From contig NC_135240.1 in the NCBI RefSeq assembly GCF_947623445.1, positions 21,824,001-21,888,000 on the forward strand: a DNA stretch of 64,000 bases. Direction: 5' to 3'. Source of the stretch: Clavelina lepadiformis (Eukaryota; Chordata; Ascidiacea; Aplousobranchia; Clavelinidae). Shown here one piece after another: positions 26,501 through 40,100 of the stretch (position 1 is its first letter; each line of letters begins with the position of its first letter). The notes under the pieces are model-generated. The model ran no database searches and was not told where the DNA came from. It saw only the letters and a program-made list of their open reading frames with translations. The translations under genes and the position numbers were made by a program.

Positions 26501-28253
26501 ATATAAATTTTTATCAGTATTTTACTCACAAAGAGGTCTTTCGCCGTAAATTTACAATGTGCTTTGACGATTAGCGACAATGATTGCTAACTGTCAAATA
26601 ACAGTTAGTTCCAACAGGCTTATACCCTTAACAATGTGAACACCTCTGCGTTGACCCGAGGCGGTACAGCAGCCTGTAGAATGCAGTTGTAATGATGAAT
26701 GAATAATACTACGCTAATTAACTAAGGTCGATAAAACTCTTAAGGTTATATATATTTTAACAGCATACAACGTAAGCTTTGCACCATACCCTATATACAC
26801 AGTAGAACTCGCATATAACGGATATCGTGTGTAACGATGAATATCGCTAGTCCTGACTTGTCCGTTATATGCCAGCTCTACTGTGGGCTACATGACAAGC
26901 TTTTTTGAGAAATGAAAAGCTTATTAGCTTAAACTGAAATACTTCGAGGTATAGCCTACTATGAGAAATATCTAAATAAACATAATTTTTAACACACAGA
27001 TTCGATTCGATTGAAGTGGAAAAAATCATGCCGAAACACAAAGCAAAATATGTCACAATTTTAAGAGAGCCGGGAAGATTGTTCGAATCCATATTTGACT
27101 ATTATTACGAACAAGTCCCTTTTTTTCAAAAGGTCCCGACGACAACGCGAGGCGATATAAATGAGTGGCTTGATATGGCTCCGACACTATATGCGAAACG
27201 TGCAAATAAAAGTAAGCATAACATGCCTTGTGTTTCTTTCTGTTTAATCAATTAGAATTGAAATAACTGCAACAAAACACAAAGAAAGTCAGGTTTAATA
27301 GCTACTACAGTGAAATGATAATCGCTTATGTGTTATAAGTTTATAGTCGAAATGAAATTTGAGAAATGTAAACAAACAATTTCACTTTCTTGTGAAATTT
27401 GAAGATGAAATTGTATTGCTTTGTCATTATCAAATCAAGCACGAGTGAATAATTTTGAATTTTGTAACCTGTTATTTTAACCTACCAATTAATTCTTTAT
27501 TTGTTCAGACAAGCTGTGGTTTATCGGAAAAAATATGGAATTTTTTGACTTTGGTTTCAACCCATTGAACGAAACAGACGAGTATATTGGAGCAGCGATC
27601 AAGAAAATAGAATCTCAATTCGACCTGGTGTTGATCTCCGATTATTTTTTGGAATCAGCAGTCCTGTTTAAGGTAAAGTAGATCAGATGAGAGAATATTG
27701 GCTGACTGCTAAAATGCAATTGATACTGTGTATGCTTCTTTTATAAGTATGATTATTATTGATTAATTAAGGTAATTGTGCTAATGTATCAAAGGATTTA
27801 ATGAACTGGGAGTGGAAGGACATGAGAACGCTAAAACTGAATTCAAGGATAAAAGTAAATGATGGACCGGTACCAGAGCAGTTGAGGAAAAAAATTCGAA
27901 AATGGAATAAAGCTGATGCTGCGCTTTTTGACCATTTCAACGCGACCTTTTGGAGGAAAATCCAAGATTACAACCTTGAAAAAATGAGGGTTGACACCGT
28001 AGCTTTGAAACGCTTAAATGAAGAGTTTGAAAAGGAATGCGTTACAGCTAATGCGACTCTTGACGACGACAATCTGTTGTATAATCCTGGCCAACACCTT
28101 ACTTTGAAAGGTTATTCTTTAAATAAGGATTCGAAAAAACATTGGGAATGCAGCCGTGCAACGATGGGAACATTGCAGTATTCAAAAAAACTACGCGATG
28201 AATATAACGAAAAATGGAGACAAATTGAAGATGGGAATGAATTTGAGACATAA
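23594..28253 (+). CDS. Galactose-3-O-sulfotransferase (cerebroside sulfotransferase family), copy 2
   Basis: Tandem paralogue of the gene at 12173-16540, same fold and predicted Golgi PAPS-dependent activity. Exons 23594-23703, 23801-23839, 24022-24073, 24684-24916, 27000-27211, 27509-27672, 27795-28253 join in phase to 422 aa. The signal anchor (FALFVLLCILCF), the 5' PAPS motif LKTHKTAGTS, the 3' PAPS motif ILREPGRLFES and FNATFWRKI are intact. Most amino-acid changes fall in the stem (RPPSYVVEK to TIPTYPVEK) and after the 3' PAPS motif (VVFFHKVPTTMPVDIN to VPFFQKVPTTTRGDIN; GYANPENE to AKRANKS). The C-terminus runs on as IEDGNEFET because copy 1 carries an extra 9 bp that brings a stop codon. 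Intron 4 holds about 285 bp not found in copy 1. Confidence 0.9.
24966..25248. other. Segment in intron 4 of sulfotransferase copy 2 absent from copy 1
   Basis: Copy 1 passes directly from gctaggg to aaaagtgttttctag, while copy 2 has about 285 extra bases between the same flanks. No clear terminal repeats or target duplication were seen, so this may be an insertion in copy 2 or a deletion in copy 1. Confidence 0.7.
26800..26883 (+). mobile_element. Small pogo/Tigger-like MITE, copy 2
   Basis: This is the duplicate of 15115-15199 with the same cagtagaactcgcatataac and ccagctctactg ends. Confidence 0.7.
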
Positions 28254-28723
28254 CTGTTTCCCTTTTTCTAATCCCGTGCAAAGCATCTAAAGCGATGCCC
28301 TTGAAATAGGTTATGTTAATAGCCTACATATCACTGGTTTCAATCCAAACTGTTTCTGCTGTTATGACATTAACCATTTTGAAACGCGAATTCAAAGGTA
28401 AATTTAACGCAAACGCAAATTTGTTGGCTAGTCTATACCAATATTTGTCTTTGTATTTTCTGGTATGGAATAAGCCAATTTAGTAACTTACTATTCAGCA
28501 TGATCGTACGAAATTAATTTCTGCTATGGCACATTCCGACCTTTGTAGTTTCTTTTTTGAAATTAAACGGTTTGAGAAGTTTCGGTATAAATTAATGAAC
28601 TTTATTCATTTCCTGTTTGGATATTTCAGTTTACTAACTTTTTGTAATTTTTTATTATCTTGTTTAGAAAAGTTTAAATTTTTTAAATGTGTACTTAAAA
28701 CATTCCACAAGCATTCTCTTATA

Positions 28724-29266
28724 CAGTAGAATTCGCCTAATCGACACCTCAAAGGGATGAAGAAAAAGTGGCGATATAGGCGAAATGTCGATATAGATTA
28801 TAGACGAATCAATATAAATTGTTCCAAAATTCCAGTTTTAGTTCAATGTAAGGGTCTGGTAAGGGTTACATTTGTACCCTAATCAGCACTGCCGCTTAAT
28901 TTTATGTTTTCGCGTTAACTACGGCAAAGAACAACACAAACAAGATCGTGAAAAATAGCCTAATGGTACTTGTATTTACACGTAATACGCACGCAGACGG
29001 TACTGATGCGGAACAATATGGCGTTACTACAGTAAGGTGACATCATAATTACGTCAAATACGACTAGGCAACCTAAACCGTCATAAAGTCGTAAGTGGGA
29101 TTACGTTCCGAAGTGAAAAGAAGAGCTACAACTTATAACTATAAACGAACCAAATGCTCTGGGCCGGATCAAAAAAGATGTCGATATAGGAGAACTCGAA
29201 TAAACATGAAAGATAGGAATTTTGCCGGGACCAACAAAAAAGTGTCGATATAGACGAATACTACTG
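28724..29266 (+). mobile_element. Mariner/Tc1-type MITE with TA target sites, copy 2
   Basis: This is the duplicate of 17057-17612, with small internal indels relative to copy 1. Confidence 0.8.
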
Positions 29267-29617
29267 TATTAAAATAACCTATCCAATTCCAAGTTTCTTG
29301 TTTCAATCTTACCTTCCTTGTAAATAACTGTGTAAGGATTAAGGCGTGAAATGAAGGGTTGCGTGTGCTCATCACCTTTATCTTCTTTTGTGACATCACA
29401 CGGGACGTGTGGATAATTTAATATTTTTAATTGGTATGTCGTGGTGATCGCTAAAATTTCATCCTTCTGGTTTTGTTGGGAAGTAGGCCTACTCTGTAGT
29501 GAGTACGCTGTATTAATTAGTAATTAATTAATTATCAGTAAAAAGCCCATGAAAAGAAGAACACCAACACCAAACAGTAACCCCTATTTAGCAAAAACTT
29601 GCTTGACGTAATGAATT

Positions 29618-30130
29618 TAGGGCTGGATTATCCGGATAACGGTTAACCTATTAACCGCAGTTTTTTTTTCTATCTGATATCCGGATATAATTCTGCCGGT
29701 TAACCGGCTAAAAGAGTATCGTTGCTAATGCGTTTTACAATTTTTATTAAGTTTGAACATTCTTAGTTACGTAGAGGCTGACTCCTGCTGAGGGCAATTA
29801 AACCTTTGTTCACACTTCTATTGTCTTATACTTTCAACTACGGTACTCGTAAAATGCACGAGTGAAATTTACTATCACGTCACAAAGAAAGCATATTTAT
29901 AAGCATATAAATTTGCGTGATTTTTCTCGTGTTCGCTCGTACTGCGCGTGTACGTAGATCTACAATAAAACTGTGTAATGATTTTACAATCCATTTTTCA
30001 TGCAAACCTCGTGAAATCGATTGTCTCACTTAGCAGTTATTATCCGGTTAACCGGTTAGATAAATTCCAAATATACGGATATATCCGTTATCCGGATAGT
30101 AAAAATTATTGATATCCGAACTAACCCTAG
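29618..30130 (+). mobile_element. hAT-like MITE (TAGGG...CCCTA ends) present only in duplication copy 2
   Basis: Copy 1 at 17.95 kb reads gacgtaatgatgcg without interruption. Copy 2 has about 510 bp between two GTAATGA direct repeats (from 29608 and from 30131). The ends tagggctggattatccgg and ttcgaac-like/taaccctag are inverted, and the subterminal regions are rich in ATCCGGATA and GGTTAACC. This insertion postdates the duplication, or was lost from copy 1. Confidence 0.85.
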
Positions 30131-31149
30131 TAATGATGCGTTACAGTTTACACCTTACACGGCACATTACTTGATGCAGTTTTTATTTACGCAATTGATT
30201 TCTGCTTATATTTTAAGCGTGGAACATGATAAGAATACTAATTACTGGAATAAAGATCTCAAAACAAATATAAACAATTTTAAAAAATCGTCTCAGATCG
30301 CAAAAAGCAAAATAGAGTAACCCGGAATTAAATTCAAGCTACGACAGAAATGGACTGGTATAAACTTCCTATTCCTTTCATATATGTCTTTATGGATGAT
30401 AGACAAAATTGTTGATATATACCAGATTGTTGATTAATTATAGACTAGAGATTAAAATATTTTACGAAATAAAATGACACGTTGATTGGCAAATCAGAGC
30501 AAACCCATTAAGCCGTAAGTTAAAGGAAAATGGCACCACTTTTACAAACTACAGAGAGAAAACAAATCAACAATTTGATTTAACGCTTGGAAAACATTTC
30601 TGTAACAATCCAAATTGAGACCAGACCAATAAAAAGTTCATTGGAACAACACCTAACCCCAGAGGCGATCACTGAATCAGCAAAAAGGTCAACAACATTC
30701 ATGCACGAAAACTGTAAATAGATAAATAAATTTTCAAGTATAGATTTTTAAAATTGAAATTTCCAACAATTTTTCATTTGAAAAAAAAACAAAGCTAAAA
30801 AGACAAATGCATTTAATGGTTCTGCGAGAAACCAATCAAACTGCAGCAATATTACGGCAGTTTAGCTGCAAGGATATACAAACGTACATAGTCATTCATC
30901 TGCTTATACAACTGTTGCTTGTTCAGTAAAAATCGCATTGAGTGGTAAGGTATAGGTATTTGTTAAGCTTTTTCTGACAAGCACAGTTATAAACGTACTG
31001 GTTTTATATTTTAAATCAAGCATCCATTAATGTGTAATAATTTACCAGACTTTAAATAGCAGGAAGTATAACTACTAAGACATAGAATGGAAAAATGTTG
31101 CAACAAAAGCAGCTACTTTCCCGCATACAGTTATTGCTTTCGTTGTCTA

Positions 31150-34100
31150 TTACTCTTTGGACTGATAGAACAAGATATAACCCGATTCAGAGTTCTTATC
31201 AGCGGTGACACCATAGAAATCTTCCATACCACTCGGCTCCAACTTTTCAACAGTGTCATCATCGAAAAGTAGCCACATTCCGTGGCTTTTAACGATGGAA
31301 ACATAGTGGCCACGGTATGGACCCCTGGATAATAAATCAAATCAAGGTTAACACCACCATAGCAAAAACGTTAATGTAAGATAAAACATGAAACGCAAAT
31401 TAATGGGCAATGGTTGAAACTTACGATCCGCAATGCACCACAACTGCAATCAAATCATAGAGTCTTTCTGGATTAGAGGCATCATCTGTTGTGTTGAAGA
31501 GACGAAGTTCAAACGGAAACACGACACGATAAGTGAGCTTGGTATACTTGTTTAAGGTATCACAGTATTTGAATCGTTTCAAGTGCAGAGCCAAAATCAT
31601 TGGCAGCTTTTTGATTCTCATTCTGTGATCAGAAATAACACAAATGTTGCGTGCGTGATCGACACATTTTCAGTACATTAAAGCTAACGAAAGCATTTTT
31701 ACAGTCACAAATAAAAAGCTGTTTAGAAGTAGCTTATCCAGTACAAATCCCTTGTGTTCGGGCACGGGACTTACTGTATTTGTGCTTCTTGTTTGCTTCT
31801 GCAAACTTCACACGAATACTTGTGCTCGCCACTTAGTATCTGCTGGTTGCTGAATACCCTAAAAGAAAAAAAAATCTTTACAAGCAACCTATATTAGTTA
31901 GGAAAGGTCTGTAAGTAAATTATATTTTACCATTAAAAACATGAACAAATGTATTTAGGCATGTGCTCACTCATCAATTTTTTGAATTTGTGTAAATACA
32001 AAACTCTTGACACGAATCCTAATTTAGTGTCTCACTAACTCATATTTCTATCAATACTGAACAAACACTAACATTGTTTTCAGATGCTAGGAACTCATTC
32101 TCTGCAGTCAAAATTATTAAATTAAGTCAAAATTTACAATTAAGCTAAAATTTGCCAGTACTTTTACTTTTTGTGAGGTTTTTATGCGAATAAATAGAAT
32201 ATTTACTTGTAAAAACAGGTAGAAGTTTTGCGAAAATGCGTCACAAAGGAATCATATTAACATGTAAAGGCAGAACACTGTCACAATGTCCACTTGCATT
32301 ATGATAACTTTTACTACAAATTGTCTATTCGTTGTTAATAGAGATCATTTGTTACAGAAATTAAACAATTTATAAACAAATTAATTTCCACAAATAAATT
32401 CGCTTTGTTTGTTAGGATTGCAACTTGAAATGTAAGTAAAATACTGTAATCGCTTAAAAAGTCATCTTCATTACAGTTCTTGGTTAATGGAGACCAATAA
32501 GACCTTTTTGTTCCTGCTGTTGGCATTATATGTTTTACTATTATTAAATGCAATACTTTTCCAGTTAACGATGTACTGTACTTGGTTTCACTATTGTTAG
32601 AATATGCATTTGTCGAAATCTGACAATAGGTTGCTGTTTGGTACATCCATTAAGATTTGGGTTGAAATTAGCACATCACAATCTGAGTTTATATAGCAAC
32701 AATAATAACAAGTACCAGTATGCAAATAATAATCAAGCATATAAAAGCCAATTTCCAGACATTTCATAAGCTATCAAGATGTATATGCTACAAATACACA
32801 AATATGATATAAGACAACACCTTATTGAGCATAAAGGCTTTAACTGAAATACTGGTGACAAAACACAAGCAGTTTTGGTTAATTGGACAATAAAGAAAGA
32901 ACATGCAAGATGCAATAGGTAGATGTTCAGCTTGCAGCTGCCCAGGAATAATTATATAAATATAACGCTACAACTGTACTGGTACAATTAATTATATCAA
33001 TAGTTAATAGACATTTTTCAAATCACATGCAACGGTTGCAAATATAGAATCTGCTTGCTAAACTTTAACTTTATATGCCTGCATTGTTAGTGAAAATAAC
33101 TTATGGGAAGGAATCTTAGTTTTGGGAATACAGTTTAGTAACACCAACACAATTTAAATTTATCAGCATACTTGGTACTGGGGTCATTTGAACAAGAGTT
33201 TTTAAGAAATATCTCATGAAAGTTTTACAAAACCAGAGCAAAGCATTATTACAAAAAGATTATTAACGTTACACATATTCACAGTATATAAGTTTAAACT
33301 GTGCCAATCAAAATTAGAAAATAGATAGAAAAATTAGAAAATAGATAGGTGCACGCAACAAGCAATTATGCCACCTTCAGCGATTTTGTTGTTTGTTTAA
33401 TTACTATGCAAACTGATCACCGGGATATGGTTGGTAGATCACATAAAAATAGCGATAAGCTTAAAGCAAATAAAGGTTGCGTAAAGGGAAGGAGAGTTAC
33501 TTGAGCGAATGGAAGGATGGAATCGACATGTTAACATTTGGGAACTTACCTTAAGCAATGAGTTATTGACGTGTTTTGCTCAATATCAACCGATAAGTCA
33601 AGAAAATCTTCATCTTTGTTTTTAACCTGTACATTATTAAAACAAGACATAATCAAGCTGTAACTAGAGTTCAGTAAGAAATCTTGTTACACATCATTCA
33701 AATAATATTTAAGACAAAAAACGTCAAGTTCTTTACAATTTATTTGATACGCAACTTGTGCAAAAGTAAAGATGCTAAAACTGGTATCCTACAATACGTC
33801 ATAGAGCTTGTCAATGACATAATAAAGGCCAAATATCAATCTACTGGCATCTTTAAAATGTATTGTATTCAGTAACATAGGTATCAACTGACAACGTATT
33901 TTAAGGCATCAGCATAATGCTCAGTCATGTACTCATAAATCTATGCAAGTTCTCTTCAGAAACTACAATAAGGGAGAAAGTACTATTATCTTTTGCTAAC
34001 AGACACACAAAACAACCAGCAGTGATAAACTTGACATAATGATCCATCATGGCGTGTTTTGCAGTTGCCTTCATAACAGTACTACTGTGTTTTAGTATGA

Positions 34101-37100
34101 TCTATGTATAGAACTAGAATGGCTTGGAAAAGCTATAGCTCTTTCAGTAAGTATTTGAAGGCTATTGCATACCAATTTCAATATACTTTTTAAAAATATT
34201 TTGCTCATACACTTTGCTTTTACAGTAATTTAAATGCATTTAACATACAACATGCATTTAATCTACTTTATAAAAAACAAAAATTAATGGAAGGGGTACT
34301 TTTAAAAACTGGTTGTTTGATTGCTTTTGACGCAATGCTAAGGAAAGCAATGAATACAAAGCTAACAGGAAAACTGAATGCTGTTATACATAATTAATTA
34401 TGCTAATACAGCAGCCTGTACACAATATCTCAACCATGGTATGATGGCATCAAATACAAGTCTATTACTGCCAACGTTTCGTTACCCCATGCTATGATGG
34501 TAATATTTGTGCTTTCTGTATTCAATACATGCATCAAATACAATCCATCCATTCAATACAATTGATGGATACAATACATTAAGTATCCATTAAGGTTTAA
34601 CATGTTCGTATATTTCATTTGTTTCCTTCAGTCATGCAATTGGTGAGTTTGGAATTGGAATAAAAGAATCCAGTCTGCGGTGGTAAGAACGGTGTTATTT
34701 TTGACAACAGAACTCACTGACACCGAATCATTTCTTGCTGCCAACCTGTTTCGTGATCCTGTGACTGGGTCAAGAAAAGTCCTAGACTCCCGTATATCAC
34801 ATTGCGATAGAATTTGCAAGCCATAAAAAATTTAGTCACATGTTTAAGTAAAGACGTTAGTAGTTCTTGCCACCAATGAGTTTTAACTGATACTCATTTT
34901 GGATATAGATTATGTGTATATATAGATATTTATTATCTGGGCCCCTACAATATCACAATAACAATGTTCAATGATTTCAAGTGGACTATTTTTGGAACAT
35001 AGTTCACATATGCACCATACAAGACAGCGTATATACTTAATGCTTGTGCATTGAGGAAGTAAATTTGTTTTAGCATGTTACACACTCATATATTAGTTTT
35101 TATAGTAACCATAAAGAACATATTATCTATGATATATGAATTTAACTTCAAAACTTCATATCCTTCAAAAGTCACTTTTGTAAATAAATGCTTTTATTCA
35201 GCTTAGTATTATTATGTAATGCAGAGGAAGATTTTAAATCATTAACTTGAAGTTTAAAGAGCCTTTGAAATTACTTCCAGTTATTCACTTTGTTTAAGTT
35301 AACCTTGGTAGAATTAGAAAAAAATTTAAGAAAATTACACAAGGCTCGGCATTGCCGTTTTCTTAACATTGTTACACCAGTTTAATATCACATGTGCTGA
35401 TAATGATGGAGTGAACAAGAACGAGTTTGAGTAGAGCAAACATTTTTTCAGTAATATATAGAGACACTAGTACTCAAGTTAACCAAAGTTTTTTGAATTA
35501 TTTTAATACGTCTTTTGCATGAAACAGGTTACAAGTTAGAGTTACCCAAAGTTTGAGGTTAGCTGCTAATCAAGTACCTAGGCTAAGTTTACACCTTATT
35601 CTAGAATAGGTTTCAAAAATACATTCCGATCTTATTATAGCAAATTATTATATGTATTGAACACAGTGGTCAGTGGGATCTTGTTATTCCAGAATTTATA
35701 AATCCCAAAAATCTCATCATACCACACAAATTGTTATCGAGGAACAGGTGTCTTCCTATCTATTTTAATGTATTGCGTCTCTTTTCTGGGATAAACAAGA
35801 TCTCACTGTAAATATGTCTTGGAAGACATAATAACTTGATTATTCCTGTCCGAAAATGATGACTTTAGCTACCCACAATCTATCCTTCTTACCGTTTCAC
35901 AAGTCAAACATCTTGTGATTGTTGTGTAGGTTCCTTGGAAAATATCATTGATCCAGGTTTTTGTATCCTCATCATATTCTTCAGTATAACTGTTGGCTGC
36001 TTTGAAACTGTCACCATTATCAGAAGACTTGAAACTAGATGGTGTCTTCTTATTGTGCTTTGCACGTGAAAAAAATGAAAAACTGGAACTTTTAACAGGA
36101 ACTGATTCTTCCTCGCTTGTGTTTCCGTTTACAGGAGCAGCTCTGCTATTGTCAACCAGACCCTGCTTGTGGTTAAGGAGGTCATTCAGATTCAAAGTGT
36201 TTTCTGCAGAAAATGATGGTGACTCAGATGTTCCGACTGATGACAATGAGCCAGAGTGATCGGTGGATGTCGTAGTATCTCCATTTCCAGTGGAGGCATC
36301 AGCTGAAACTTCAGGTAAAATATCCATTGTCTTCAGAGAATTCTGAGTTAGCGCAGGTTTTTCCTTCCTGCTTCGGCCAAAGAAGCTGGTTCTTTCCTTT
36401 TTAATTCCATTTCCAGCTGCAGCATGCTGTTCTAGTAAACGCTTTCTCTCTCGCTCTGCTTTCCTTTCCTCCACAAGAACAAGATGGATGGAGTTGAGCA
36501 AATGGTTAAAAAGCTCATGTGCATCATGCTGCATGTAGTTGTCGAATAGTTCTGCATAATACATATAAAGTTTAAGTTTGCAACAATAAACACTATTGTA
36601 AAATTCTGTTAAGTGTCAAGTCAGTAGTAGAGTGGTTAGAGGACGGAGTTCACAATAACCCGGCCCCATATCCAGTGGCGCTACAGTTGTAATACCCTTG
36701 GGCAAGGGACTAACAATGCTTGCTCCTGTTTCGTGGTCCTTCCAAATTCCAGCAATACTGGTATGATATAACAAATATGTGTCTTCTGGAAGTTGCAAAA
36801 GGCCTAGCTCATTAACTAAGCAATGAAGAATCACCTCCAAGTTTAAGTCAAGCAAAGACTTTCATCAGTCCAAAGTTAAACATTATGGTATCAAACCTAC
36901 TAGGGTTGAACTATGTGGATATCAGTTAACCCAGACAATTTTATCTATCCAGATAAAATTTTGTTGGTTAACAAATGCCTAACCTTATCAGTGCGTTTTT
37001 ACACCTTTTTAGCAAATTTTTAACTCCTTTGTTTTCAGAAATGGGTAGTTTAGCAGAACAGAAGTGGTGTTTGACTCCACGTTGAACTTTATTAAAACAT

Positions 37101-40100
37101 TAATTCACAGCTCTTTGTTCTCTATTCTCTACAGAATGTTAAGTGTTCAAAGAATTAGTTCTATTATGTCACAAACAATACACAAATCGATTGAAATGCG
37201 CAAGTAGAATTAACAGTTATCCTCCAAGCATTTAACAATTTAGTATAGATGCGTTGCAAAGTGAGGAATGGGCAGTTTTATAAAGAAAGCTGTTTGAGAT
37301 CGATTGTATGCTTCTGAATTTACTGAATTACAAAATGAATTTAAAAAAAATTTATATTAAATTTAAAAATTATTAAATAAACATTGAGAATTTGTGAAAT
37401 TTTGTACAGATATGTGGTTTTTTCATAATAAAATTAGGTCATACTTGAACGTTTTAACAATCGACACATTAAGTTATACTAGAAATTAGGATAAAAAAGT
37501 TGCTTTGTGCTTGCCGCTTTTTATCTGGTTAACCGGTTAGCTAAGACAGAAATATCCGGATATATCAATTATCCGAATAGTGAATATTTTTGATAACCGA
37601 ACTAACCTTGATAACCAATTTATATACTAATCTGACAGGGAAGCAAAAATGTTTATAGTACATGGTACATATATGTATTTACGACTATTTAAAAATTTTA
37701 TAGAACAAATATAGAGATATTATGTAATGTCATTTCCACAAGGTAAAAATTTTTGATACTATCTTGTCCAAAAGTTTTTTAATGTTTCATTTGCATGTAT
37801 AAACAGAACAGGGAAGCAGCAACAGCTAATATAACAGATATTATATAAATAGTTATTAGCAAAAGTATGAAAAATAGCGAATACAAACAGAGAGATATTC
37901 AAGTGCAATATCATGTTACAGTGTCTGCAATAGTAAAAGTGGTCTTATCCAGCACAAAGTACTGCAACCACAGTCAACAGATTAAGTCAATAACACACAA
38001 TACGTGTAGTTCGTGACCTAAACTTAGAAAGTCATTCATGAAAGATTAATGAAAGTTGAAAGCAAACTGAAGGAGTGATGGTTAACAAAAATCATTAACA
38101 GAACCATGGAGTTTACGACAGAAGAAGGGGTGCGAAACCTAGTGAAAGGCATTTATTTGGATCCCAAAGTTTTTAACTGAATGTTAGTCTAAAGCTGCAT
38201 TTCATGGAAGCAAAAGGTGCGACAACACATCAAATTTCTTCTAAGGGTGCGAGGGATAAAAAAGGTTGAAAACTGCTGGGCTAAGTGAACAAGATTTTTT
38301 TAATGTTCAAGTAAAAACACAAAGAAATGTCCAAACACATATATGTAGACAATTGTATGTACATTTTTTCATTGAAGCATGAATCTGTCACCAGACAAGT
38401 TGTAACACCCTTGGGTTGTACACCAAGTGAAAAAAATGGTCCCAGACCCTTGCTCCTCACCATTATAGTTTACGAAAGATCACAGGTAAAAGCATGTTTG
38501 CACATGCGGTAGCTACACTAGAAGTTGTTTTGTTTGTGATAGTTTTTCTCAATAGGTGTTGCTTTTCGGAGCATTTTTTAAAATGTTAACAAAACTAATT
38601 TGTTAAAATTGGAAAGATTTTAGAAACATTGTACTTTTAGAAATTTCATACTTAAGTTCATACTTATCTGTGACAGTAGTTCTCTACTTTGATAGATAGC
38701 TAACTGCAAATTAAGCTGTCTGTAATTTACACCACAACATTTTTGGCTGTATCAGGTAACAATTGCACAAATGTATACAGAAAATAGAGTTAATTCTGGT
38801 AATATGATTGTTTGGCATGTAGCCTGTCTAAAAGCAAGATTTTGACTTGTGGCTGTAATGTTGCAAATCGAATAGAAATATAGTAAACCATGGTATCAGT
38901 TGATCAACTGAAAATTTGTCACGAAATGGTTTGCTGAAAAACATGAAATTGAAAAACACTAAAATTTGAACACAAACTCCCCCAGATTGCAGGATGCTTT
39001 TAAAGAAACAAACATGCAGGGACAAGAGTCAGAAGGTTAGTTACAGAAGGTTGCATTCCTAACTTAATAATCCAGTTTCATTTTTCATTAATGTGAAGAA
39101 TAGGTCAAAAATAATAACTTGAAGGACAAAATGACTAGGTAGCAAATACAACGTAAAGTCAGTTGGTCTTTACACCAACAAAAAAGATAGTTTAATTAAT
39201 TGGTATATATAGCATAATAACATTTTGTTTATCTCAGGTTGCTGAGCCTTTCTACGACCTAGAATCGTGATTTCTCACCGCTAAACAGGCCAACTGACAC
39301 AAAAATTAGGATATCCGCCTATAAACCTCAGATACAGATTTTATAATATAATAACATAGTATGAAAAATCAATTGCGATTTTTTAAAATTTGCCTGAAAA
39401 TCAATCCCATTGACTATAATGACTTGTTATAATAACAGGTGGACAATAGGTAATGGCAACCTTTCCGTAAGGAAATGTTTTAGGGATTTGGAAGAAATGT
39501 TTGAATAAAGGGATTTAGTAATTGAAAAAAGTTTTAGAAATACAAAGCACTATATAATACGTAGAATATGATTCTAAGAAAGCATAGTGTGAACATGCAA
39601 CAAAATGTGTTTTTGACAAGGACATTGCAATATCATCACAGAACACAATAATTTTCATATTACCATAAGGGGATGTAACAAATACCTATGTAGACCAAAG
39701 AGTGGAGAACATAGTATGTGGTGATATTTTAACAGTTGGAAACAAAATTAACAACATTACAAGATTCTAACTTGAAATTCAAGAACATAACAAGAAATTG
39801 GTTAGCAAAAGACAGTTTTTACCCAGCGACTGGCAAGCCTTTTAGTACCATTATATCTGTACGATTCATTTGGTGAATGAGTGTGTCAGGGAGACACAAA
39901 TCAAAAATGCTTTCTAATGGCAGCATCTATATGATACCACCCCTCGACTAAAGTCAAAGGGACAGTATGTGTACTGTACATATGTGAAAGCAGCATGTTA
40001 AACTTTTTAAGATTACTGGAGGTAGGTTTGAGCGGTTGAGACGATTAAAACATATCTAATAAGACAAGCCATTCCTCTTTCCGACATTGAAATTGCTCTC

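Larger units (their letters stand above)
21535..33709 (+). repeat. Tandem segmental duplication, copy 2 (about 12.2 kb)
   Basis: This is the second copy of the unit at 10097-21520. It is longer mainly because of a roughly 285-bp segment in sulfotransferase intron 4 (24966-25248) and a hAT-like insertion of about 510 bp (29618-30130), both absent from copy 1. The sulfotransferase half shows several percent divergence with indels. The USP-tail half is close to identical (about 17 differences seen in 2.5 kb). Confidence 0.93.

Noticed and set aside
35993-36259. 88-codon open frame on +
   Set aside because: Antisense to the Ser-rich USP exon.
38828-39025. - strand frame containing KPFRDK, similar to the USP12/46 block after the Cys box
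   Set aside because: The following residues do not match the family, and the true exon with [10 protein letters not shown] was found at 40322-40556.
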